42,432 nucleotides of DNA from Saprospiraceae bacterium (GTDB lineage: Bacteria; Bacteroidota; Bacteroidia; Chitinophagales; Saprospiraceae). Both the position numbers and the translations under genes were made by a program. This document shows positions 1 through 7,516 of this stretch, piece by piece (positions within the stretch are counted from its first letter, which is position 1; every line of letters begins with the position of its first letter). The stretch covers positions 1 through 42,432 of the forward strand of contig JABDKX010000183.1 of NCBI GenBank assembly GCA_013001975.1, read 5' to 3'. The notes beneath the pieces were generated by a model, which was not told where the DNA came from, searched no databases, and worked only from the letters and a program-made list of their open reading frames with translations.

Positions 1-1514
1 TTTTCATAAATGAAAGCGGCTTCTTCCATATTATTAGTCACGATATCAATGTCGCCATCATTATCTAGATCTGAAATAGATGCTCCGTTAGAAAAACTTG
101 CTTTAGTAAATCCCCATTCAGCAATTCTTTTTTTGAAATTGTAATTACCTAAGTTTTGGAAAATAAAATTAGTAGATTTTGTTGAGGGCGTAAGTTTGAA
201 GAACTCATCAACATCACTTATTTTTCCATTGTTATCTTTCAAATATTGTTGTCTCTTTATTGCAGAATCTTTATCATATACATCCCTTCGGTAACCGTTA
301 GAAACGAATAAGTCTCTTAATCCATCATTATCGAAGTCAGTCAGAAAGCACGCCCAGCTCCAATCTGTTTTGGAAGTACCTGTCAGTTGTGAAATTTCAC
401 TATAATTTCCATTACCTCGGTTAAGTTGCATTGAATTGTGCATGTATTGATAATGTAATCCATTGTCAACCATCGATTCAAATCTTTTGGTTGACATATT
501 AGCCATCATAGTTTTACTCCGTTTATAATCATCGGGAAGCATTTCTGAAACAAACAGATCTTCTAAACCGTCGTTATCGATATCAGCATAATCGCTGCCC
601 ATTGCAAAGAGCGAAATATGATTCATTGAAGATTTTAATGATTCTTTAAATGTGCCATCTTTTTGATTTAGAAAGAGGTAATCTCTTTGTGTGTAATCAT
701 TAGCTACATAAATGTCATCAAAGGAGTCACTATTAAAGTCAGCCGTAATTAAACTTAATCCAAACCCATAGTTTTTTCCAATTCCAGCTTTAAAAGTGAC
801 ATCAGTAAATTTTCCGTTCTCATTTTTATAAAGATGATCTTTATGAAACCAAGAGCCAGATTTCTCACCTTCAAGATAATCAGGAATATCTAAGAAACTT
901 TCCTTAGGATGATTTATAACATAAAGATCCAAATCATTATCATTATCATAATCAAAAAATGAAGCATGAAATGAATGGCCTTTATCATCGACACCATATT
1001 CTGCTGCTGCTTCTATAAATGTATTATCACCTTGATTAATAAACAATAAATTTTGACGTAATTCAGGGCTCGATACATAGCCACCACGACAAACATATAT
1101 GTCTAGAAAGCCATCACAATTAATGTCGATCATTACTGTTCCATTATGCCATCCTTCTCCACCTTCGACGCCTGCTGATTTAGAAATATCTTCAAATTTT
1201 AAATTTCCTTTATTGAGATATAATTTGTTCGGAACTTCGTTGCCAGTAAAATAGATGTCATCTAAACCATCATTATTGATGTCTCCAATTGCAACGCCTC
1301 CTCCATTGTAAATTGGGTTAAATACGTAATAACTTCTTTCTGGATCTTCGATGATTTTATTTTCAAACTGGATGCCAGAATGATTAGTATTAACAAGACT
1401 AAAAAGCTCTCCAGTTTCATCAGATGAACCTGATTTTATAGACTCATCTTGATTACAAGAAAATAGGATTAATACTAGAAAAGAAAGTAAAAACTTATAT
1501 CCATTATGGAACAT
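1..1514 (-). CDS. FG-GAP/VCBS-repeat lipoprotein, CRTAC1-like (3' end outside window)
   Basis: The reading frame starts at ATG 1514 and stays open to position 1, so about 504 residues are seen and the C-terminus is missing. The N-terminus has a hydrophobic stretch ending in LILFSC, a lipoprotein lipobox, so it is probably anchored in the outer membrane. The rest is a series of calcium-binding-like FG-GAP/VCBS blades with recurring Asp/Asn signatures such as GDINNDGLDDIYFTGN, MIDINCDGFLDIYVCRG, FDYDNDNDLDLYV, DIDNDGLEDLFVSEM and DLDNDGDIDIV, spaced roughly 60-100 residues apart. Such proteins in Bacteroidota are usually 1,000-1,200 residues and end in an ASPIC/UnbV domain, which would lie outside the window. 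They are predicted surface beta-propellers; the substrate is unknown and I do not assign one. Confidence 0.85.
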   Translation of the reverse strand, partial: MFHNGYKFLLSFLVLILFSCNQDESIKSGSSDETGELFSLVNTNHSGIQFENKIIEDPERSYYVFNPIYNGGGVAIGDINNDGLDDIYFTGNEVPNKLYLNKGNLKFEDISKSAGVEGGEGWHNGTVMIDINCDGFLDIYVCRGGYVSSPELRQNLLFINQGDNTFIEAAAEYGVDDKGHSFHASFFDYDNDNDLDLYVINHPKESFLDIPDYLEGEKSGSWFHKDHLYKNENGKFTDVTFKAGIGKNYGFGLSLITADFNSDSFDDIYVANDYTQRDYLFLNQKDGTFKESLKSSMNHISLFAMGSDYADIDNDGLEDLFVSEMLPDDYKRSKTMMANMSTKRFESMVDNGLHYQYMHNSMQLNRGNGNYSEISQLTGTSKTDWSWACFLTDFDNDGLRDLFVSNGYRRDVYDKDSAIKRQQYLKDNNGKISDVDEFFKLTPSTKSTNFIFQNLGNYNFKKRIAEWGFTKASFSNGASISDLDNDGDIDIVTNNMEEAAFIYE

Positions 1515-1536
1515 ATACCAGAATTTGATGTCGGCT

Positions 1537-1544
1537 CAAAATTA
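1537..1544 (-). promoter_or_regulatory. Possible -7 element for the CRTAC1-like gene
   Basis: On the minus strand TAATTTTG matches the Bacteroidota -7 consensus TAnnTTTG about 23 bases before the ATG at 1514. I see no good TTTG at the -33 distance, so this is only a weak candidate. Confidence 0.3.
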
Positions 1545-1651
1545 AAATTATTTTGGTGCTTGGTTCTTAATATTTAGCTATTTATGGATAATTCCTTACC
1601 AATATCTTAAATATTGATTTTTTAATAACTTTAAATTCTCAATTCACGTTA

Positions 1652-1659
1652 TATTTTCG
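1652..1659 (+). promoter_or_regulatory. Possible -7 element for the CAP-OstA-BatE-like run
   Basis: TATTTTCG is one mismatch from TAnnTTTG and lies 12 bases before the ATG at 1671, which would give a leader of only about five bases. The -33 position reads TTTA, not TTTG, so support is modest. Confidence 0.3.
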
Positions 1660-1670
1660 AAATTTAGCTT

Positions 1671-2201
1671 ATGGTTCGATTAACTATTATATTATTTGCA
1701 TTTACAAGCATACTTTTTTCTTGCTCAGATGCTTCTGGACAACGTGTGAAAAGCAACATTAAAGTTTCTGAGGCGTACATGTTAAAAAAAGTCAATCAAT
1801 TGAGGGCCAAGGGGTGTAAATGTGGAAGAACTTACTATGAGTCTGCTCCGACATTAAAGTGGAGTGAAACTTTAGAAGGTTCTGCTATGAGTCATGCTCG
1901 TGAAATGGACCGTTATAATTATTTTGGGCATCAATCTGTGGAAGGAAAGGATATTGGACAGCGACTTGATTTGATTGGATACAAGTGGCAATATGCAGGA
2001 GAAAACTTGGCTGTTGGTCAAAAGTCATTTGATGAGGCATTTCGAGATTGGATAAAAAGCCCTACACATTGTAAAATGTTAATGAATGCTAACATGACCG
2101 AAATGGGCATTTCTAGATATAGTAAGTATTGGGTTCAGCATTTTGGCAAACAAATGCCCCCTAAAACCAAACGCGTTAATGTCAGATATAGAGAGGGATA
2201 A
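1671..2201 (+). CDS. CAP (SCP/PR-1) domain lipoprotein
   Basis: This 176-residue protein begins with a signal peptide ending in LFSC, a lipobox, so it is predicted to be a periplasmic or outer-membrane lipoprotein. Most of the mature part is one CAP domain: the region around SHAREMDRYNYFGHQS has the conserved His and Glu and the F-x-H motif, followed by AGENLAVG, then WIKSPTHCKMLM and the C-terminal YWVQHFG strand. These are the family signatures of the cysteine-rich secretory/PR-1 superfamily. Bacterial members are thought to act in the envelope, but no general enzymatic activity is established. The 3' end overlaps the next gene by 23 bases if that gene starts at its ATG, which suggests co-transcription with the OstA-like gene. 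Confidence 0.88.
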   Translation: MVRLTIILFAFTSILFSCSDASGQRVKSNIKVSEAYMLKKVNQLRAKGCKCGRTYYESAPTLKWSETLEGSAMSHAREMDRYNYFGHQSVEGKDIGQRLDLIGYKWQYAGENLAVGQKSFDEAFRDWIKSPTHCKMLMNANMTEMGISRYSKYWVQHFGKQMPPKTKRVNVRYREG

Positions 2202-4140
2202 CACTTTTCATTTATCAGGCAGTCAATTAATACTTAAGTTGGGCTTCTTGGTTTTTGGATTTCTTCTGTCGTTTTCGATCGAAGGGCAAACGCCTGTTGA
2301 CACCTCAAAAAATGACAAAATACTTGTTGAAAACGCTGACAATTCAATTACGGAAATTGTAGATGATGTGCGTATTCAATATTTAAGAAATAATGTTAGG
2401 ATATTGCATGACAGCATTTTTATGTTTTGTGATTCAGCTAGAATCAAAGAGCAAGAAATGGTTGCTGTTGGAGAAGTCATTGTGATTCAAGATGATACCA
2501 TTCATATCTTTTCGGATTCTCTTTTCTATAACAGCGAGATTAAATTAGCTAAACTTTATTATGGTGTTGTCTTAGAAAATGGTGCAAAGCAATTATTTAC
2601 CGAAGCACTCATTTATAATGTTGATGATAAGTTTGCAACCTTTTACGACACAACAACGCTCATTCATAATACGATGCAATTGAGTAGTCTGCGTGGTAAT
2701 TATAATGTAAAAGAAAAGAGAGCTCGATTTTATGATGAGGTTACGATAATTGATGAAGACCTAAAGCTTAAAACGGATTCGTTATTGTATGATACCGATG
2801 TGGATAGAGCTTACTTTTTAGGTCCAACTTTTATTCTTCAAGGAGAAGATAAAATTTATTGTGAGGAAGGATATTATGATATCGTTCATAAAAAAGCATA
2901 TTTTGGTTCCAGTCCCATTATTACAAATAATGATCAAAAAGCGACAGGTGATAATATAAGATATGATGGCATTGATAGTACATTTATTATTACTGGAAAT
3001 GCAATGGTAGTAGATTCGGTAAGTATAGCAAAGGGACAAGTAATTACTAAAAACTCTAAGGAAGGTTGGATTAGGATAGAGGGTGATGGTTATTACGAAA
3101 ATGATGATCGTATCATTAAAGGACCAAACATATTTTATAATGAAAGTAAAGAGAACTTAATTTTAAATGGCAGAAGTGTCATTGAAGGTGAAAAAGGAAA
3201 TATTGAAGCGGATTCAATAACCTATAATAAATTAACTGATTTTGGATCGGCTGTTGGCAATGCGGTATGGAAAGATACTGTACAAAAAATAGTCGTTAAA
3301 GCTGATGTTTTTGATTATAAAGAAGAGCAATCATATTACAAAGCCTTAGCAGATCAAAAAAGACCTCTCTTTAGTCAAGTTATTGATGGTGATACTTTGT
3401 TTTTGAGTGCTGATACTTTAGTGAGCGAAAATCAAGGAGATACATTAAGTTATATGATTGCAATGAAGTTTGTGAAGATTTTTAAATCTGACATTCAAGC
3501 TGTTTGTGATTCTTTGTATTATGATGATATTGATTCAACTTTTGTGTTATTCGAAGATCCTATTTGTTGGTCGGATACGACACAGTTTTTGGGCGATACA
3601 TTATCAATCCAATTGGTTGATGATAATGTGAGCGATATTATTTCTTATTCTAATGCATTTATTAGTTCTGAAGATATTCATGGTTTTTATAATCAGATAA
3701 AGGGGAGATTTATACATTCTCATTTAGATAGCAATGTCTTAAAGACTATGCTGATTAACGGAAATGCTGAATCTATTTATTTTATTAAAGATGAAGAAGA
3801 TAAATATATAGGACCAAATTATACTGCTTGTAGCAAGATGAAGTTTTACTTTGACAATGATGAGTTAGTTGATGTCAAATATTATACAGAACCGTCTTCT
3901 AATATGACACCAATGGATAAAGCTGGCAAGGATAAATTGTTTTTGGATGGCTTTGAGTGGTACGTCAAAAATCGACCTAAGGATAGTCGATCAATTACAG
4001 AAAGGGTTTTTAGCATTACAAATAAGAGTGAAAATGATACAAAAGTCCCCGATCTTTTTCAGCAAACTGTAAATGATGCTATCTTTAAATCAGAAAGTAA
4101 AAAGCCAAAATCGCCAGATAAAAAGAAGCGTAAAAAATGA
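2179..4140 (+). CDS. OstA/LptA-like LPS transport protein
   Basis: The predicted product is about 653 residues if it starts at ATG 2179; an in-frame TTG at 2143 is possible but leaves a poor signal peptide. A hydrophobic segment (LILKLGFLVFGFLLSFSIEG) lies near the N-terminus, followed by Gln-Thr-Pro, typical of export in this phylum. The body is a long run of short beta repeats of the type DSLFYN..., YNVDDKFATFYD and DSLLYDTDVDRAYF, characteristic of the OstA/LptA beta-jellyroll. Bacteroidota encode a long OstA-like protein for the periplasmic LPS bridge, and lptC lies elsewhere in this window at 28187-28747. The C-terminal 20 residues are strongly basic (KKPKSPDKKKRKK). The stop codon overlaps the ATG of the next gene (ATGA), so the two are translationally coupled. 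Confidence 0.8.
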   Translation: MSDIERDNTFHLSGSQLILKLGFLVFGFLLSFSIEGQTPVDTSKNDKILVENADNSITEIVDDVRIQYLRNNVRILHDSIFMFCDSARIKEQEMVAVGEVIVIQDDTIHIFSDSLFYNSEIKLAKLYYGVVLENGAKQLFTEALIYNVDDKFATFYDTTTLIHNTMQLSSLRGNYNVKEKRARFYDEVTIIDEDLKLKTDSLLYDTDVDRAYFLGPTFILQGEDKIYCEEGYYDIVHKKAYFGSSPIITNNDQKATGDNIRYDGIDSTFIITGNAMVVDSVSIAKGQVITKNSKEGWIRIEGDGYYENDDRIIKGPNIFYNESKENLILNGRSVIEGEKGNIEADSITYNKLTDFGSAVGNAVWKDTVQKIVVKADVFDYKEEQSYYKALADQKRPLFSQVIDGDTLFLSADTLVSENQGDTLSYMIAMKFVKIFKSDIQAVCDSLYYDDIDSTFVLFEDPICWSDTTQFLGDTLSIQLVDDNVSDIISYSNAFISSEDIHGFYNQIKGRFIHSHLDSNVLKTMLINGNAESIYFIKDEEDKYIGPNYTACSKMKFYFDNDELVDVKYYTEPSSNMTPMDKAGKDKLFLDGFEWYVKNRPKDSRSITERVFSITNKSENDTKVPDLFQQTVNDAIFKSESKKPKSPDKKKRKK

Positions 4141-4895
4141 AAACCTTTTTATTAATAATTTTAATTTTTTCAATAAACATTTCATGGGCTTCTGACAAAA
4201 AGAATCCTTCATTGTTATTTAATGAAGGAAATGAATATTTTGAGTCTGAAGAATATGAACAAGCCATTGCTGCATATAAATCTATAGCCAATGACGGCTA
4301 TCATTCTGCAGAATTAAATAACAATTTGGGCACTGCATATTTTAAAATAGGCAAAATTGCTCATGCTGTTTTGGCTTTTGAAAGAGCAATATTATTAGAC
4401 CCTTCTGACAAAAAAATTAAACAAAATTTAGAATTAGCAAGATCACAAGTAGATTCAGAAATTATAGAAATTCCTGATTTTATTTTGGTTAGGATTTGGA
4501 GAGGCTTATCAAGTTTTCTTTCTCCTTTACAATGGATATTGTTACAAATAATATTTGCTGGCTTGTTGTTATTAAGTATTTACAAGTGGAAATTTGGAAA
4601 GACTGAAAATGAAAGATTAAAGGGCTTTGTATCGAGTACGCCTATCACATTGTGTTTAATTCTATTCATTTTAGCTGGATTTACTTCAGATAATTTGGCT
4701 CACCAAAAAGAATCAGCAATATTAATGCAATCAGTTGATTTAAAAACTGGACCTGATGCCAGAGCCAATGAAATTGAGAATTTACCTAAAGGCATTAAGT
4801 TGAAAATTAGAGATCAGATTGATGATTGGTATAAGGTTCAGCTCATTAACAAAGAAGAAGGGTGGGTTGAAAAAAGAGTTGTTGAGATTATTTAA
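4137..4895 (+). CDS. BatE-like TPR and SH3-domain membrane protein
   Basis: The 252-residue product has an N-terminal signal or membrane segment (residues 1-18), two or three TPR motifs (about residues 23-100, including YFESEEYEQAIAAYKSI and AELNNNLGTAYFKIGKIAHAVLAFERAI), two hydrophobic helices (about 130-150 and 165-183) and a C-terminal bacterial SH3 domain (about 190-252: SVDLKTGPDARANEIENLPKG, then the WYKVQL and GWVEKR motifs). This TPR-TM-TM-SH3 order is that of BatE, part of the Bacteroidota aerotolerance (Bat) operon. The other bat genes are not next to it here, so the role is inferred only from domain order. It overlaps the OstA-like gene by four bases. Confidence 0.75.
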   Translation: MKTFLLIILIFSINISWASDKKNPSLLFNEGNEYFESEEYEQAIAAYKSIANDGYHSAELNNNLGTAYFKIGKIAHAVLAFERAILLDPSDKKIKQNLELARSQVDSEIIEIPDFILVRIWRGLSSFLSPLQWILLQIIFAGLLLLSIYKWKFGKTENERLKGFVSSTPITLCLILFILAGFTSDNLAHQKESAILMQSVDLKTGPDARANEIENLPKGIKLKIRDQIDDWYKVQLINKEEGWVEKRVVEII

Positions 4896-4922
4896 GTGGC
4901 AACTTAAACATATTGCAAAAAA

Positions 4923-4947
4923 AAAGCGACCCCATAAGGATCGCTTT
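4923..4947. terminator. Bidirectional terminator between convergent genes
   Basis: AAAGCGA and TCGCTTT form a stem, extended by two more G-C pairs across one mismatch, around a short CATAA-type loop. A run of A precedes it, giving a U-run on the minus transcript. It sits between the BatE-like gene (plus) and rpmA (minus). Confidence 0.65.
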
Positions 4948-4963
4948 ACTCAATATATTCTTA

Positions 4964-4995
4964 ATTCTTCTATTCTTCTATTCTTCTATTCTTCT
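4964..4995. repeat. Four perfect tandem copies of an 8-bp unit
   Basis: ATTCTTCT is repeated exactly four times without interruption. The repeat overlaps the stop codon (4986-4988) and the last Glu codons of the minus-strand rpmA gene. The unit length is not a multiple of three, yet gain or loss of units downstream of the stop would not change the protein because the TAG lies in the first copy read. Confidence 0.9.
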
Positions 4996-5684
4996 TCAGA
5001 ACTATCAACAAGTTTTCCTCCTTCGATTCTATCTTGTAATGTTTTTAATTCATCCCATTTTCCAGCGGCAGCTAATTCAGATTGCATTGGCCAAGTACCC
5101 GGGTTATGAATCGCGTATCTTTTTCCTGCGTTATTTAAGATTTCTTGAAGAGCAGAAATTTCAGCTTTTGCTAAGTCAGCAAAAGTAACAATACCTGCAG
5201 CATTCAAGTGCTCAGCTATTTTAGGTCCGATGCCTTCAATTTTCTTTAAATCATCAGCTTTTCCTTTTGCTTCAGCTTTTGGCGCTGCTTTAGCAGGCGC
5301 TTTTTTAGCTTTTTTAGCTTCTTTAGCTGGTTTTGCTTCAGATGCAGCAGCTGGTGCAGCAGCTGGTGCAGCTTTTGCTGGGCTTGCTTTTTTAGTTCCT
5401 CCAATGTTTGCAACAGTTTCTTGAACTGCGTCCATTGGTGTAATGCTAACAAAAGTTCGTCCAAGTCTTTTTTTCTTGAAAGTTACAATGCCTTCAACTT
5501 GAGCATGAATTGTAAAGTCTCTACCCATGTATACATTGTTTCCTGGGTGAAACTTTGTTCCTCTTTGTCTGATAATAATGTTACCAGCTTTAGCATATTG
5601 GCCACCAAATAATTTTACGCCTAGTCGTTTACTATTACTATCACGTCCATTATCCGTACTACCAACTCCTTTTTTATGTGCCAT
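4986..5684 (-). CDS. rpmA: Ribosomal protein L27 fused to a helix-hairpin-helix domain
   Basis: Residues 1 to about 85 are a standard bacterial L27 ([20 protein letters not shown], then [18 protein letters not shown] and [12 protein letters not shown]). L27 is a large-subunit protein whose N-terminus reaches the peptidyl-transferase centre; here it starts directly with MAHKKG, with no cleavable extension. The usual protein ends near residue 85-90, but this one has 232 residues. An Ala/Lys/Pro-rich linker (about 95-140) leads to a compact C-terminal domain with a helix-hairpin-helix ([19 protein letters not shown]) and a following [17 protein letters not shown] segment, resembling the helix-3-turn-helix domain that some Bacteroidota fuse to ribosomal protein L21. 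Function of the extension is unknown. It is transcribed after rplU, with a 25-base gap. Confidence 0.95.
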   Translation of the reverse strand: MAHKKGVGSTDNGRDSNSKRLGVKLFGGQYAKAGNIIIRQRGTKFHPGNNVYMGRDFTIHAQVEGIVTFKKKRLGRTFVSITPMDAVQETVANIGGTKKASPAKAAPAAAPAAASEAKPAKEAKKAKKAPAKAAPKAEAKGKADDLKKIEGIGPKIAEHLNAAGIVTFADLAKAEISALQEILNNAGKRYAIHNPGTWPMQSELAAAGKWDELKTLQDRIEGGKLVDSSEEE

Positions 5685-5709
5685 TTCTTAAGAATTTCTT
5701 ATTTGAGAA

Positions 5710-6021
5710 TTATCCTACGATTGAATCAATTTTGATTTTCGTAAAATGTTGTCTGTGACCATTTTTTACTCTGTAACCTTTTCTTCTTTTCTTTTTGAAA
5801 ACGATTACTTTATCACCTTTTACGTGCTCAATAATAGTAGCATTAACTTTAGCGCTACTAATTGAAGGCGCACCAACAGCTGTTTTGCCATCGTTATCAG
5901 TTAATAAAACATTGTCAAAGCTTAATGAGTCACCAGCAGCACCTTGAAGTCTGTTAACAAAATACTCTTTGTCAGACTCTACTTTCATTTGATTTCCTGC
6001 TATTTCTACTATCGCAAACAT
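5710..6021 (-). CDS. rplU: 50S ribosomal protein L21
   Basis: The 103-residue product has the full L21 fold signature: MFAIVEIAGNQMKVESDKEY at the start, the DNVLL segment, GAPSISSAKVNATIIEHVKG, and the basic C-terminal FKKKRRKGYRVKNGHRQHFT that binds 23S rRNA. Length is normal for the family. In this organism the extra helix-hairpin-helix domain is on L27 and not on L21. The gene is first in a two-gene unit with rpmA and has a well-formed Bacteroidota promoter 32 bases upstream. Confidence 0.97.
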   Translation of the reverse strand: MFAIVEIAGNQMKVESDKEYFVNRLQGAAGDSLSFDNVLLTDNDGKTAVGAPSISSAKVNATIIEHVKGDKVIVFKKKRRKGYRVKNGHRQHFTKIKIDSIVG

Positions 6022-6052
6022 GCTATTATATTAGGTTTGAAAATTAGGACTG

Positions 6053-6083
6053 CAAAGATATATTTATTTTGCTTTAAAGCAAA
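6053..6083 (-). promoter_or_regulatory. Promoter of rplU-rpmA
   Basis: Read on the minus strand, TTTG (6083-6080), a 19-base spacer and TATCTTTG (6060-6053) give a perfect match to the Bacteroidota sigma-A-type consensus TTTG-N19-TAnnTTTG. The ATG of rplU lies 32 bases downstream of the -7 element. Confidence 0.75.
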
Positions 6084-6111
6084 TAGCGAAATGGCATTTT
6101 TTCACGTGTTT

Positions 6112-7371
6112 TTATGGCTTAGAATTTAACATATCACGTAAAATAATATGTGTTTTATACCGATGTCCATTACGTTCTAGTACCATTTTGATTTTCTTAC
6201 CTTCATTTTTCTGGAATTTTCTAGTAATAGCTCCTAAAGTGTAGAAATGAGCAGGCCAAAACCCTACTTTTTTGATCATATCTCCTTTTTGGATTCCTGC
6301 TTCTGAAGCAGGAGAGTTTTCGAGGATATCTTTTACAAAAAAGTTGTCGAGATTTGCTCCAAATGCATAAATAGTAAGACCACTTTTATCATATTCGAAT
6401 TTACGATTGTATTTTTTATTAGGTTTTAGGTACAAATTATTGCGAACAAAATCTATGGTGACATCAAATCGAGATAATATTGGGTTGCCAATTAAGCCAT
6501 TTCGATTCCGATAAACTTCTTCTGAGAAATTTTCAGGAACGGGTTGAAAGCTGGTCACAATATTGGTAAATTTGAATTCATCGGTGATAGACAGTTCTTT
6601 TAATTTACTTAAATAGCCTTCCAAGTCACCTCCCAATCCTTTACCAAGATTGCCTTTTATGAAGGTCTTTGGCAGGACCAAAGAAGGATGTGATTCCATA
6701 AATAATAAAAATGGCAATGCTGATCCAGTATCAATCAAAAGGTTAACGTCAATTTTTTCATTTTTATCATTGAGTAGGCTACAGTTGATATACGGTTTGT
6801 GACCTGTTATCTCAATAGGAATTTTTGTGTAGTTTTTTTGTTTGGTAGAATCGAATTTTTCAGAGTTAATCAGTTTTAATTTTTTCTTTCGATAGTTTAT
6901 TTCCATCACCAATCCTCTAAAAAAGCGACTGCCAACAATGCCATGGATGGCTTCTCCTGTAATTTCTTCTAAATGCAGAAAGTCTTCTTCCAAAACAATG
7001 ATGTCTCTTTTGACTGTTTTACATTCTTCTAGGGTCAGCGTAATATTTCGAGCTATAAATGCAAAAACCTCTTTTTCTAAATCAGAACCCACTAAGCTTA
7101 TGCGCTTTTCATATTGAATTCCTAAAATATCAGTTATGGTTTTATTAAATAAAATGACGTGTTCTGCACCTGTGTCTAATATAAATGTAAGTGGAAGAGA
7201 GTTATTAAATTTTACATCGACGAGTATAAATCCTTGGGCATATTTAAAATCTATTTTTACTTCATCTTTTTTATCCAATAATTCGAGGCCTAACACTTGA
7301 GCATTAGCTACAGGTACGAGGCACAGAAAACCAGCCCAAAAAATAAATAATGGTTTAAAAAGTTTTTTCAA
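6112..7371 (-). CDS. Retropepsin-like aspartyl protease with PDZ domain
   Basis: The 419-residue product has a cleavable signal peptide (residues 1-24, ending VANAQ). Two retropepsin-like halves follow, each with the catalytic Asp-Thr-Gly: FILDTGAEHVIL (Asp66) and NLLIDTGSALPF (Asp214), so the active site can form within one chain. A PDZ domain occupies about residues 330-405 (VKDILENSPASEAGIQKGDMIKKVGF). This architecture, a secreted aspartyl protease plus PDZ, is common in Bacteroidota and presumably acts in the periplasm or at the cell surface; no substrate is known. It is alone on its strand between rplU and the DUF937-OmpA gene, 90 bases from the former. Confidence 0.85.
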   Translation of the reverse strand: MKKLFKPLFIFWAGFLCLVPVANAQVLGLELLDKKDEVKIDFKYAQGFILVDVKFNNSLPLTFILDTGAEHVILFNKTITDILGIQYEKRISLVGSDLEKEVFAFIARNITLTLEECKTVKRDIIVLEEDFLHLEEITGEAIHGIVGSRFFRGLVMEINYRKKKLKLINSEKFDSTKQKNYTKIPIEITGHKPYINCSLLNDKNEKIDVNLLIDTGSALPFLLFMESHPSLVLPKTFIKGNLGKGLGGDLEGYLSKLKELSITDEFKFTNIVTSFQPVPENFSEEVYRNRNGLIGNPILSRFDVTIDFVRNNLYLKPNKKYNRKFEYDKSGLTIYAFGANLDNFFVKDILENSPASEAGIQKGDMIKKVGFWPAHFYTLGAITRKFQKNEGKKIKMVLERNGHRYKTHIILRDMLNSKP

Positions 7372-7466
7372 TTTTTGCCTATTGGCATTTGCTGATATTC
7401 TAAAGTTAGCAATTTTATATTATTAGAATGTCTTGGAAAAAATCAATTTTAGATTAGAGTAAAAAA

Positions 7467-7497
7467 AATCCCATTGATGTCTTCACCAATGGGATTT
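7467..7497. terminator. Terminator downstream of the DUF937-OmpA gene
   Basis: AAATCCCATTG and CAATGGGATTT form a perfect 11-base-pair stem with a nine-base loop. A run of eight A on the plus strand provides the U-tract for the minus transcript ending at 7517. Confidence 0.8.
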
Positions 7498-7516
7498 AAT
7501 ATATTTATAACGTCCC

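Noticed and set aside
1-1514. Apparent repeated DNA in the first 1.5 kb
   Set aside because: The repetition is at protein level (FG-GAP/VCBS blades with Asp/Asn loops); nucleotide copies are diverged and not a DNA repeat element.
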